Shown here one piece after another: positions 14,678 through 22,928 of a stretch of 64,000 bases of DNA. The notes beneath the pieces are model-generated. The model was not told the origin of the DNA. It did not search any database and saw only the letters and a list, made by a program, of their open reading frames with translations. Where the stretch lies: positions 806,001 through 870,000 of the forward strand of contig JASNYI010000003.1 in assembly GCA_048500275.1 (NCBI GenBank), in the 5' to 3' direction. This stretch comes from UBA5066 sp048500275. GTDB lineage: Bacteria; Acidobacteriota; Thermoanaerobaculia; UBA5066. The position numbers and the translations under genes were made by a program. Each line of letters starts with the position of its first letter. The stretch's first letter is position 1.

Positions 14678-16115
14678 TTCGGCCTCCTGCCCGCGGACCG
14701 AGCGTCAGGACGGCCCGCGTGCCCCGCGCGGGGCGCTCCTCGAGGACGAGGCTCCCGCCGTAGCGCGTCGTGGCGATCCGGTGGGCGAGGAAGAGGCCCA
14801 TCCCCGATCCGCTCGGCTTCGTCGTGACGTGGGGCGTGAAAAGGCGCGCCCGGACGTCGCCGGGGATTCCCGGCCCCTCGTCCTCGACCGCCACGCGGGC
14901 GTCCCCGTCGGTGTCGGACCCTACGCTCACGACGACCTCGCCGCCCTCGGGACTCGCCTCGACGGCGTTGACGACGAGGGCGTGGAGGGCGGCCTTCACC
15001 TCGGGGGCGACGGCGGCGAGGCGCGGCCGCCCCTCCCCCTCCGCGACCCGGACCCGCACGCGCCCTCGCGCCTCCTGGAGGGCCGCAAGGGCGACGTCTT
15101 CGGCAAGCGACCTCACGTCCACCTCCTCCTCGGCCCCGCCGCCCGCGGCGAGCGCGAGGAAGGAGCGGATCGTCCCGTCGACCCCAGCGATCTGGCGGCG
15201 CGCCGCGGCGGCCACGGCCGCGGCCCCGGCGTCGTCGGGGAGGCGCGAGGCGAGCTCCTCGACGGAGAGCCCGACGGCGTGGAGCGGGTTGCGCAGGGCG
15301 TGCGCCATGCCGCGAGCGACCTCGCCCATCTCCCCGAGGTGCTCGCGCTCCTTCAGCGCGAGGGCTTCCTTCTCGAGCGCCTCGAGGCGGGACGACATCT
15401 GGTTGAAGGCGGCGATCGCCTCCCCTACTTCGCCTCCCTCCCGCGCCGCCACCTGCGCGCCGAAGGCGCCCTCTCCCACCGTCCGTGCTGCCCGCGAGAG
15501 CTCGACGAGGGGGCGCGTGACACGGTGCGCGACGAACGCGGCCGCGAGGAGGCCCACGGCGACGATCCCGAGGGACCCGAGGACGAGGCGGGTCCGGAAG
15601 CGGGCCACCGCGTCCTTCACGCCGCCTCCGGGAATCGCGATCCGCGCCTTCTCGTCGGGCCCTTCGACGAAGAGGAAGCCTGTCTCCCCGTTCGTCGTCC
15701 AGGTCTTCGTCGAGTGCGTCGTCCCGCCGTCATCGGTCCTGACCGTCGTGACGACGAAGCGCCTCGGTTCCGCCGCCTCTGCCGGAACCCCGGCAACCCC
15801 TGCTCCCGGGGCCTTCTCTCCGACCGGCTCGGCGGGCCGGGGCGGGCGTGGCAGGGAAACGACGCCGGGCTCTTCGTGGAGCACGACCCGCCTCTCCCCC
15901 TCGACGGCGGAGGGGAGGGCGATGACCTTCTCCCGCCCCTGCTGAATGACCCGGACGATGTCCTTCCCCACCGAGGTCGCCACGGCGCTGACCTCGACCC
16001 GCAGCTCCCTCGTGAGGGTCTCCACGAGGAGCCACTCGGCCCCGACCATCAGGGCAAGGAGGCCTCCCATGAGGGCGAAGAGCTTCACGCGGAGCGTCAT
16101 CGAGGCCTCGAACAT
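14670..16115 (-). CDS. membrane histidine kinase with HAMP domain
   Basis: 481 aa. Two transmembrane helices (about 9-31 and 176-197) flank a periplasmic domain of about 140 residues. HAMP follows (198-250), then the phosphorylated His272 in GMAHALRNPLH, N box VVNAVEASPEGG, G1 VEDEGPGIPG, F box TPHVTTKPSGSGMGL. It senses an extracytoplasmic signal and phosphorylates the NtrC-type partner. The catalytic half resembles NtrB/ZraS-type kinases that pair with sigma-54 regulators. The periplasmic domain matches no PAS or CHASE pattern I know. Confidence 0.93.
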   Translation of the reverse strand: MFEASMTLRVKLFALMGGLLALMVGAEWLLVETLTRELRVEVSAVATSVGKDIVRVIQQGREKVIALPSAVEGERRVVLHEEPGVVSLPRPPRPAEPVGEKAPGAGVAGVPAEAAEPRRFVVTTVRTDDGGTTHSTKTWTTNGETGFLFVEGPDEKARIAIPGGGVKDAVARFRTRLVLGSLGIVAVGLLAAAFVAHRVTRPLVELSRAARTVGEGAFGAQVAAREGGEVGEAIAAFNQMSSRLEALEKEALALKEREHLGEMGEVARGMAHALRNPLHAVGLSVEELASRLPDDAGAAAVAAAARRQIAGVDGTIRSFLALAAGGGAEEEVDVRSLAEDVALAALQEARGRVRVRVAEGEGRPRLAAVAPEVKAALHALVVNAVEASPEGGEVVVSVGSDTDGDARVAVEDEGPGIPGDVRARLFTPHVTTKPSGSGMGLFLAHRIATTRYGGSLVLEERPARGTRAVLTLGPRAGGRSA

Positions 16116-16192
16116 ACAAGGTCCGTGCCGTGGCCGTCAGTCGGCTCCCCGGTCCGGCAGGGACGGGGCTAAGATCCCCCGCGGGGGTTTCG

Positions 16193-18001
16193 ATGGGAGA
16201 CCGAGCCGGGATTCGGGGTCTGGCAGGGCTTTCGCCCCGGGTCGTGGCCCTGGCGCTGGGCCTCGCGGCGACGGCCTGCCCGGACCGGCCTACGTTCCCG
16301 GCGACGGCCCCGTCCGGCACGCCGCGACCGCTCGGCAGCGCCGGCGCCCTGGAGCTCTTCCCCGCCCTCTCGCCCGCAGGGAACGACCTCGCCACCTCGG
16401 TGATGACGAGCGGGAAGCTCGAGATCCTCATTCGGCCGCTCTCGGGCGGGCCCGGGCGTCCCTTGACGCGAGACGGCAAGAACAATGTCCAGCCGGCCTG
16501 GTCGCCCGACGGCGACTTCATCGCCTACCACTCCAAGGACCGCGGCGGCCTCTGGGTCGTCCCGTCGGAAGGGGGAAAGAGCCGCCTTCTCGCGAGCTTT
16601 GGATCGCGCCCCGCGTTCTCGCCCGACGGGAAACGGGTCGCTTTCCAATCGACGCCCCTCACGGACGTGGCTGCGACCTCGGCGCCCGGGCTCTCTCCCT
16701 CGACGATCTGGATCGTCGGGACGGAAGGCGGGGCCGCGCTCAGCGTGACGACGGCCGGGAACCCGAAGGGCGGGCACGGGGCACCCACCTGGTCTCCCGA
16801 CGGCTCCCGCCTCTATTTCGTCACGTCCGAACCGCGCCTCTCGCAGGCGGAGATCTGGTCGGTGAAGCCGGACGGAAGCGACCTCGTGAGGCTCCACGCC
16901 GGGACGCGCCTCTACGAGCCTCGGGTCTCGCCCGACGGGAAGGCGCTCTGGTTCGGCGGGTCGGCGGAGCAGGGGGGGCACGCCCTTTATCGGCTGCCTC
17001 TCGGCGACTCCGGGCGCGCCGCGACGGGTCCCGCCGAAGCCGTCACGACCGTCCAGGCCGAGGTTCCGCGCAACCCCACGTTCTCGGCCGACGGACGGAA
17101 GGTGGCATGGTGCGAGCTCACGACGACCGCGGCCATCTGGAGCCTCCCCGTGGACGCGGCCTCCGGCCTTCCGGGCGGCCCCCCGTCGCCGCTCACCGCG
17201 GGCGACGGCCGCGCCACCTGGCCGGTCTTCTCTCCGGACGGGGAGACCATCGCGTTCGGCTGGATTCCGCCGGGCGGGTCCAACGACGTGTGGCTCATGG
17301 ACGCCGACGGAGGCCGGCAACGCCCGGTCATCGAGGGCCCGGACGTGACGTACGGCAACGACTTCTTCCCGGACGGAAAGCGGCTCCTCTGCTTCTCCGA
17401 CCGGGACGGGAGCTTCGCCGCCTACGAATTCGAGATCGCCACGCGGGCCTTCCGGAGGATTCCCGTCGACCTGTCCGAGGCGATCTCTCTGCGCCTTTCC
17501 CCCGACGGCAAGCGGATCGCCTACCACAGCAAGCGAGAGAGCATCACGCTCAACACGTGGATCGCGGACCTGACGACCCAGACCCAGCAGAAGCTGACGT
17601 TCGACCGGGAGTTCGTCGGCTACCCCTGCTGGTCGCCCGACGGCAGCGAGCTCGCGCTGGAGGTGCGGCGGGGAGACGACATCTACATCGGCGTCATGCC
17701 CGCCGCGGGCGGGACCCCGGAGCTGCTCAACCAGAAGAGAGGGCTCTCCTGGGCCTTCAGCTACTCCCCCGAAGGCCGGCGGATCGCGTTCGCCGGCTAC
17801 CGTGACGACACCTGGAACCTCTGGTGGATCGACCGGGCGTCGCGCGAGGAAAGGAAGCTCACCGAGAACTCGCGGCTCGATGTCTACATCCGCTTCCCGT
17901 CCTGGTCGCCGAAGGGCGACCGGATCGTCTACGAGCAGGCCGAGACGCGCGGGCAGGTCGTCGTCCTCGACGGCTCGCAGGGGCCGGACCCGGCGCCCTG
18001 A
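16193..18001 (+). CDS. WD40-like (PD40/TolB-type) beta-propeller lipoprotein
   Basis: 602 aa. The start at 16193 is chosen because a signal peptide with lipobox-like ATAC (Cys29) follows; upstream in-frame residues look non-coding. The rest is a run of propeller repeats with the PD40 signature (AFSPDGKRVAF, PTWSPDGSRLYF, RVSPDGKALWF, PVFSPDGETIAF, RLSPDGKRIAYH, PCWSPDGSELAL, SYSPEGRRIAF, PSWSPKGDRIVY). TolB-like propellers bind periplasmic proteins or glycans. It ends 18 bases before a kinase-receiver gene, so it may be the extracytoplasmic input of that system (inference). Confidence 0.85.
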   Translation: MGDRAGIRGLAGLSPRVVALALGLAATACPDRPTFPATAPSGTPRPLGSAGALELFPALSPAGNDLATSVMTSGKLEILIRPLSGGPGRPLTRDGKNNVQPAWSPDGDFIAYHSKDRGGLWVVPSEGGKSRLLASFGSRPAFSPDGKRVAFQSTPLTDVAATSAPGLSPSTIWIVGTEGGAALSVTTAGNPKGGHGAPTWSPDGSRLYFVTSEPRLSQAEIWSVKPDGSDLVRLHAGTRLYEPRVSPDGKALWFGGSAEQGGHALYRLPLGDSGRAATGPAEAVTTVQAEVPRNPTFSADGRKVAWCELTTTAAIWSLPVDAASGLPGGPPSPLTAGDGRATWPVFSPDGETIAFGWIPPGGSNDVWLMDADGGRQRPVIEGPDVTYGNDFFPDGKRLLCFSDRDGSFAAYEFEIATRAFRRIPVDLSEAISLRLSPDGKRIAYHSKRESITLNTWIADLTTQTQQKLTFDREFVGYPCWSPDGSELALEVRRGDDIYIGVMPAAGGTPELLNQKRGLSWAFSYSPEGRRIAFAGYRDDTWNLWWIDRASREERKLTENSRLDVYIRFPSWSPKGDRIVYEQAETRGQVVVLDGSQGPDPAP

Positions 18002-18019
18002 CGCCGTCCCCCCGGAGAC

Positions 18020-19489
18020 GTGAAGATCGAGCTCTTCCGCAGGCGGTTCTTCGAGCTCGTACCGCGCTACGAGTACGCGGGCACGCTCGGCCACGGCGGA
18101 ATCGGAGTGGTCTTTAAGGCGTTCGACCGCGACCTGGAGGAGACCGTCGCCCTTAAGGTCCTCTCCCCGAACCTCGGCCGCGACGAGAACGCGCTCCTCG
18201 CGCGCTTCAAGCGCGAGGTCGCCCTGAACCGCCGGATCAAGCACCCGAACGTCGCCCGGATGTTCGACTACGGGATCGCCGGCGACTACCCCTACATCTC
18301 GATGGAGCTGATCGACGGGGAGGACCTCTGGACCCTCGTCGGGAAGCGGAGGCGCTTCCCGGCGGCCGAGGCGGTGCCGATCGTGCGGCAGATCGCGCGC
18401 GGAGCCGCCGCCATCCACCGGCTCGGGATCCTCCACCGTGACCTGAAATCGCAGAACGTCATCGTCGACAGGCACGGGGCCGCGGTCATCCTCGACTTCG
18501 GGCTCGCGCGCGGCTCCTTCGACCCGGGGCTCACGATGGCCTCCGTCCTGCTCGGAACGCCGCAGTACATGGCGCCCGAGCAGGCCCTGGGCGGCGATCT
18601 CGACGCGCGCGCCGACCTCTACTCCATCGGCGTCATCGCCTGGGAGATGCTCGCCGGGCGGACTCCCTTCCAGGGCGAGTCGCCCGTCGCGACGGCGATG
18701 ATGCACGTGCACGACCCGCTTCCCGACATCCGGGAGATCGTCCCCACGATCCCGGCCGACCTGTTCGGGGTCCTTACGCGGGTCCTCGCGAAGGAACGGG
18801 AGGAACGGTACGCCTCTGCCCTCGAGCTGGACGACGCCCTCGCCCTCTGCGACACCGGCCCCTCCGCGCCGCTGCCGGAGGACCGTCTCCTGCCGGAAGC
18901 CGAGGCGTTCCTGCGCGAGGTGGAGATCGCCCTGGATTCGGTCACGCTCCCGCGAGGCGCCCGCACGGCGCCGGGGAACGAGGCGCCCAGGACCCTCGTA
19001 ACCCCGCGGTCCCGGCGCCGTCCGCCCGTCGTCCTCGTCGCCGAGGAGGACCTTCGCAGCCTCCTCAAGCTCGCGACGGCCCTCTGCGCGACAGGCTGCC
19101 GGACGCTCGAGGTGCGCGGCGCCGAGGAGGCGCTCGAGACCGCGCTCTCGCGACAGGTCGACCTCGTCGTCATGGACACCGAGCTCCCGGGGATGGACGG
19201 GTACGACGTGGCGCGGATCCTGAAGTCGATCCCGCGCGCGACGCCCCCCCCGGTCCTCCTCCTCGCCCGTTCCCCGGACCGGGCCCGGCACGCCTTCGCG
19301 CTCCAGTCCGGGGCGGCCGACCTCCTGCCGAAACCCCTGCCGCCCGGGATGCTCGAGGAAAAGGCCTGGGAGCTGCTGCGCCGGCGCGGCTTCGTCCGGC
19401 CGGGCGAGCCCGGCGGGACCCCGCGGGAGAAGGCGCCGGCCCCGCGCCCCGCAGCGCGGACGCGGGACCGCTCGAAGAGCCGCCATTGA
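18020..19489 (+). CDS. Ser/Thr protein kinase fused to response-regulator receiver domain
   Basis: 489 aa from a GTG. Kinase domain about 15-275: GHGGIGVVF Gly loop, Lys46, HRD 139-141 in LHRDLKSQN, DFG 159-161, APE 185-187. A linker of about 55 residues leads to a receiver domain (about 335-455) with the acidic cluster AEED (341-344), phosphoacceptor Asp386 in LVVMDTELPGMDG and conserved Lys in LLPKPL. No transmembrane helix. It joins a eukaryotic-type kinase with a two-component input and could integrate the two kinds of signalling. The GTG has GGAG very close upstream, so a slightly different start is possible. Confidence 0.88.
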   Translation: MKIELFRRRFFELVPRYEYAGTLGHGGIGVVFKAFDRDLEETVALKVLSPNLGRDENALLARFKREVALNRRIKHPNVARMFDYGIAGDYPYISMELIDGEDLWTLVGKRRRFPAAEAVPIVRQIARGAAAIHRLGILHRDLKSQNVIVDRHGAAVILDFGLARGSFDPGLTMASVLLGTPQYMAPEQALGGDLDARADLYSIGVIAWEMLAGRTPFQGESPVATAMMHVHDPLPDIREIVPTIPADLFGVLTRVLAKEREERYASALELDDALALCDTGPSAPLPEDRLLPEAEAFLREVEIALDSVTLPRGARTAPGNEAPRTLVTPRSRRRPPVVLVAEEDLRSLLKLATALCATGCRTLEVRGAEEALETALSRQVDLVVMDTELPGMDGYDVARILKSIPRATPPPVLLLARSPDRARHAFALQSGAADLLPKPLPPGMLEEKAWELLRRRGFVRPGEPGGTPREKAPAPRPAARTRDRSKSRH

Positions 19490-19529
19490 CCGCCGCGGCC
19501 CGTATCATCCGGCCGGCCCGGAGGAAGAC

Positions 19530-20120
19530 ATGAGCGACGCTCCCCGAATCCTCGCCCTCGCCGGCAGCCTCAGGTCCGGCTCGTACAACAGGCGGATCCT
19601 GGCCGTCGCGGCCGACGGAGCCCGCGCCACCGGCGCCGACGTGACCGGGATCGACCTGCGCGACTTCCCGATGCCGCCGTACGACGGGGACCTCGAGACG
19701 AGCGCGGGGATCCCCGTGACCGCTCTCGCCCTGAAGGAGCTGTTCAAGATGAACGACGGCCTCCTCCTCGCGAGCCCCGAGTACAACTCGGGCATCAGCG
19801 GCACGCTGAAGAACGTCCTCGACTGGATTTCCCGCCCCGCCCCGGGGGAGAAGCCGCTCGAGTGCTACCGGGGAAAGGTCGCCGCCCTCTGCTCCGCGTC
19901 CACGGGAGCGCTCGGCGGAATCCGGGGGCTCGCCGTCGTCCGGCTCATCCTGGGGAACATCGGCGTCCTCGTCCTCCCCGACCAGGTCGCGGTCCCGAAG
20001 GCGGCCGAGGCGTTCGACGACGAAGGAAACGTGGTCGACCCGGGACGCCGCAAGGCCCTCATGGAGCTGGGCGGCGCGCTCGCTCACGCCACGCGGGCCC
20101 TGAGGACGGTGCAGCCTTGA
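19530..20120 (+). CDS. NADPH-dependent FMN reductase family protein
   Basis: 196 aa, flavodoxin-like fold. The FMN phosphate loop is LAGSLRSGSYNRRI near the N-terminus, and the second flavin-binding segment is SPEYNSGISGTLKNVLDW. It matches the ArsH/ChrR/YieF type of NAD(P)H:FMN or quinone reductase. The physiological acceptor (quinone, chromate, azo compound) cannot be deduced. Its TGA overlaps the TTG start of the thioesterase gene, so the two are coupled. Confidence 0.87.
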   Translation: MSDAPRILALAGSLRSGSYNRRILAVAADGARATGADVTGIDLRDFPMPPYDGDLETSAGIPVTALALKELFKMNDGLLLASPEYNSGISGTLKNVLDWISRPAPGEKPLECYRGKVAALCSASTGALGGIRGLAVVRLILGNIGVLVLPDQVAVPKAAEAFDDEGNVVDPGRRKALMELGGALAHATRALRTVQP

Positions 20121-20593
20121 CGGCGGCCCCTGCCTTCCAGGACCTCTACCCCGATCACTGGGCCCACTGCTACGGCTGCGGGAGGCTCAACGAGCACGGC
20201 CTTCACATCCGGAGCTTCTGGGACGGCGACGAGACCGTCGCGACGATCGCCCCGAGACCGCACCACACCGCGATTCCCGGCTTCGTCTACGGCGGCTTAA
20301 TCGCCTCCGTCATCGACTGCCACTCCACGGGCAGCGCGGCCGCGGCGGCCCACCGGGCGGCGGGCGGCGACCCGGCCGTAGGACCGTACCCGCGCTTCCT
20401 GACCGGAACGCTGAAGGTCGAATACCTGAAGCCCACGCCGATCGACGCCCCCGTCGAGCTCCGCTCTACGATCGTCGAGGTGAAGGGGCGGAAGGTCACC
20501 GTCGCCACGACCCTCTCCTCCTGCGGCGTCCTCTGCGCGCGGGGAGAGGCCGTCCTCGTCCAGGTCCCCGACACGTGGGAGCCGAAAGCCTGA
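20117..20593 (+). CDS. PaaI-type hotdog thioesterase
   Basis: 158 aa from a TTG that overlaps the previous stop (TTGA). Hotdog fold: HCYGCGRLNEHGLHIRSF at the N-terminus, a motif common in PaaI-like acyl-CoA thioesterases, then PGFVYGGLIASVIDCHSTGSA, the central helix with its catalytic-region Gly-Gly and Asp, and GTLKVEYLKPTP. It would hydrolyse an acyl-CoA, but which one is unknown. Its pairing with a flavin reductase gives no clear pathway. Confidence 0.83.
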   Translation: MTAAPAFQDLYPDHWAHCYGCGRLNEHGLHIRSFWDGDETVATIAPRPHHTAIPGFVYGGLIASVIDCHSTGSAAAAAHRAAGGDPAVGPYPRFLTGTLKVEYLKPTPIDAPVELRSTIVEVKGRKVTVATTLSSCGVLCARGEAVLVQVPDTWEPKA

Positions 20594-20706
20594 CCGTGCC
20601 GGCCGACGTCAACAAAACGCCGGCCCCGACGTACCTCGCGAGTGAGCTTTCCCGTCACCCGTCCGTGCCGCCCCCGGCACGGCCAGCCCAGAGAGCAGGA
20701 GAATCG

Positions 20707-22680
20707 ATGAACCGACCCTTCCGAATCGTGGCCCTCGCCGCCGCACTCCTCGTCCTCGCCGGCCCGGCCGCCGCCCAGCAGACGGCGTACCAGGGACACG
20801 GCGCGGACAGCGTCCCGCCCGAGGTCCTTGCGAAGTTCGTCGCCCCCCCACTCCCGTCCGAGCTCTCCCGGAAGATCCAGAACCTGATGGACGTCCGCGC
20901 GCCGGGCGGCGGCCGGCTCTCGCCCGATGGCAAGCGCCTCTACTTCGGGTGGGCCGTGACCGGAACCGCCCAGGTCTGGCGTCTCGACGGCCCGAACACC
21001 TTCCCGATCCAGATGACGGGCGGAGAGGACCGCACCTCCCTCGCCGACATCACGCCCGACGGGAAGACGCTCATCCTCTCGCGCGACCGAAAGGGGGAGG
21101 AGAACCCCGGCCTCTACCTGATGCCGGCCGACGGCGGCCCGATGAAGGTCGTCCAGCACCTGCCGAAGGTCCAGACGGCGTTCGCGTTCGTCAGCGAGGA
21201 CGGGAGGTGGCTCTACTTCCGGTCCAACGACGTGAAGCCGAACTCCTACGCCATCTACCGATACGAGCTGGCGACCGGGAAGAAGGAGACCGTCTTCGAC
21301 GAGCCGGGCCTCTGGTTCGTCGCGGACAAGCGACCCGACGGCCGCATCCTCCTCGTGAAGGCCACCGGCTCGATGACGCGTGAGTACTGGGAGTGGGACC
21401 CGGCGAAGAAGACCAAGACGGCGCTGCTCGGGGCCGACAAGCCCGGTCGCTTCGACGCCCAGTACGGACCGAAGGAAGGCCAGCTCGTCGTCGTGACGCC
21501 CGAGTTCGGCGAGTTCCGGCGCGGCTACCTCTTCGAAGGCGGCCAGTGGACTCCGATCACCCCCGAGCTGAAGTGGGACGTCGACCGCGCCGGGATGGAC
21601 GAGAAGAAGACGAGGGCCCTCTACACGGTCAACGAGGGAGGCTACTCGAAGGTCTTCGGCCTCGACGCCGCAACCTGGAAGCCCCTCGAGATGCCGAAGC
21701 TTCCCGCGGCCGACCAGACCTACTTCGGCTCGTCCACGCCCGACGGCCGCTTCACCGCCTTCGCCGTCGGCACCCCGACCGCCCCGCCCGAGAGCTGGGT
21801 CTACGACTGGAAGGAGAAGAAGCTGACGCAGTGGGTCGTTCCGAGCGCTCCCGAGGTCGACACGACGGCCTTCGCCGTCGCGACGCTCGAGCACTACCCG
21901 GCCCGTGACGGCACGAAGATCCCCGCCTTCGTCCGCCGCCCGAAGAGCTGCGATCCGGCTCCCTGCCCGGTCGTCGTCCTCTTCCACGGCGGCCCCGAGG
22001 GGCAGGCGACCCCCGGCTTCTCCCCGAACGCCCAGCTCTGGGTCGACGAGGGCTACGTCCTCGTCGAGCCGAACGTCCGCGGGAGCGACGGCTACGGCAA
22101 GACCTGGCTCGACGCCGACAACGGCCCGAAACGGCTGGACGTCCTGACCGACATCGAGGACGCTGCGCTCTGGGCACGGAAGGCGTTCGCCGTCGACGGC
22201 AAGGCCCCGAAGGTCGGCGTCATGGGCGGCAGCTACGGCGGCTACGCCACGCTCATCGCGATGACGAAGTACGCCGGGGCCTACGACGCGGGCGTCTCGA
22301 ACGTCGGCATCTCGAGCCTCGTCTCGTTCCTCCAGAACACGGCCCCCTACCGCCGCATCCTCCGGGCCTCGGAGTACGGCGACCTCGAGAAGGACCGGGA
22401 GGCCCTCGAGAAGCTCTCGGCCGTGACGTACATCGACAAGCTGAAGGACCCGCTCCTCCTCATCCAGGGCGCCACCGACCCGCGCGTCCCCGTGGGCGAG
22501 GCGATCCAGATGTACGAGGCGACGACGAAGCGGGGCGTCCCGACCGGCCTCATCATCTTCCCCGACGAGGGGCACGGAGCGCAGAAGCGCGAGAACCGCG
22601 TCCTCCAGACGGGCCACACCATCCAGTGGTTCGACAAGCACCTGAAAGGGAAGGGCGCCGAAGCCGCAAAGGCGAACTGA
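20707..22680 (+). CDS. secreted S9-family prolyl oligopeptidase
   Basis: 657 aa. The start at 20707 gives a clean signal peptide (to about AAAQQ, residue 23) with AGGAGAATCG just before it. The N-terminal half is a propeller (SPDGKRLYFGW, TPDGKTLILSR); the C-terminal alpha/beta-hydrolase domain has VVLFHGGPEGQ, the nucleophile GGSYGGYATL, Asp in GATDPRVPVGEA and His in DEGHGAQKRENR. It cleaves peptides outside the cytoplasm, usually dipeptidyl- or acylaminoacyl-peptidase-like. A strong terminator follows. Confidence 0.92.
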   Translation: MNRPFRIVALAAALLVLAGPAAAQQTAYQGHGADSVPPEVLAKFVAPPLPSELSRKIQNLMDVRAPGGGRLSPDGKRLYFGWAVTGTAQVWRLDGPNTFPIQMTGGEDRTSLADITPDGKTLILSRDRKGEENPGLYLMPADGGPMKVVQHLPKVQTAFAFVSEDGRWLYFRSNDVKPNSYAIYRYELATGKKETVFDEPGLWFVADKRPDGRILLVKATGSMTREYWEWDPAKKTKTALLGADKPGRFDAQYGPKEGQLVVVTPEFGEFRRGYLFEGGQWTPITPELKWDVDRAGMDEKKTRALYTVNEGGYSKVFGLDAATWKPLEMPKLPAADQTYFGSSTPDGRFTAFAVGTPTAPPESWVYDWKEKKLTQWVVPSAPEVDTTAFAVATLEHYPARDGTKIPAFVRRPKSCDPAPCPVVVLFHGGPEGQATPGFSPNAQLWVDEGYVLVEPNVRGSDGYGKTWLDADNGPKRLDVLTDIEDAALWARKAFAVDGKAPKVGVMGGSYGGYATLIAMTKYAGAYDAGVSNVGISSLVSFLQNTAPYRRILRASEYGDLEKDREALEKLSAVTYIDKLKDPLLLIQGATDPRVPVGEAIQMYEATTKRGVPTGLIIFPDEGHGAQKRENRVLQTGHTIQWFDKHLKGKGAEAAKAN

Positions 22681-22703
22681 CCACACGGCCTTCCGAGATC
22701 CCC

Positions 22704-22738
22704 AAGACCCCCGCGCGACCCGCTCGCGCGGGGGTCTT
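22704..22738 (+). terminator. rho-independent terminator of the S9 peptidase gene
   Basis: A 15-bp stem (22704-22718 with 22724-22738, core GACCCCCGCGCGA / TCGCGCGGGGGTC) with a five-base loop, ending in TTT, 23 bases after the stop codon. Confidence 0.85.
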
Positions 22739-22743
22739 TCGTC

Positions 22744-22807
22744 GGGGGTCAGGTCTACCTTCTACACTCTACGTTCGCGCAGAACGTAGAAAGTAGACCT
22801 GACCCCC
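22744..22807. repeat. REP-like palindromic element, copy B
   Basis: The ends are a perfect 15-bp inverted repeat, GGGGGTCAGGTCTAC at 22744-22758 and its complement at 22793-22807, with an inner TACGTT/AACGTA hairpin. Each arm resembles the elements at 1991 and 25713. The structure suggests a REP/BIME-type mobile palindrome. Confidence 0.65.
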
Positions 22808-22843
22808 TACCATTGGCTGACCCCGAAACAGGCCAAGCGGGGG

Positions 22844-22871
22844 TTGAAAAGCGGCGCGTCGGCCCCATAAT
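22844..22871 (+). promoter_or_regulatory. sigma-70 promoter of the MocR-type gene
   Basis: TTGAAA at 22844-22849 and CATAAT at 22866-22871, 16 bases apart, each one mismatch from consensus. The predicted start is near 22878, inside the operator-like palindrome. Confidence 0.6.
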
Positions 22872-22876
22872 TCGCC

Positions 22877-22903
22877 TTGGACCGGTCCAATCTTCCTATT
22901 GGA
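22877..22903 (+). promoter_or_regulatory. operator-like palindromes overlapping the MocR transcription start
   Basis: TTGGACCGGTCCAA (22877-22890) is a perfect 14-bp palindrome. It is followed by TCCAAT-6 nt-ATTGGA (22886-22891 and 22898-22903), giving three TTGGA half-sites. The position at the start site fits autorepression by the gene product. Confidence 0.55.
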
Positions 22904-22928
22904 TACGGACCGGGGGAGGCATTCGGGC

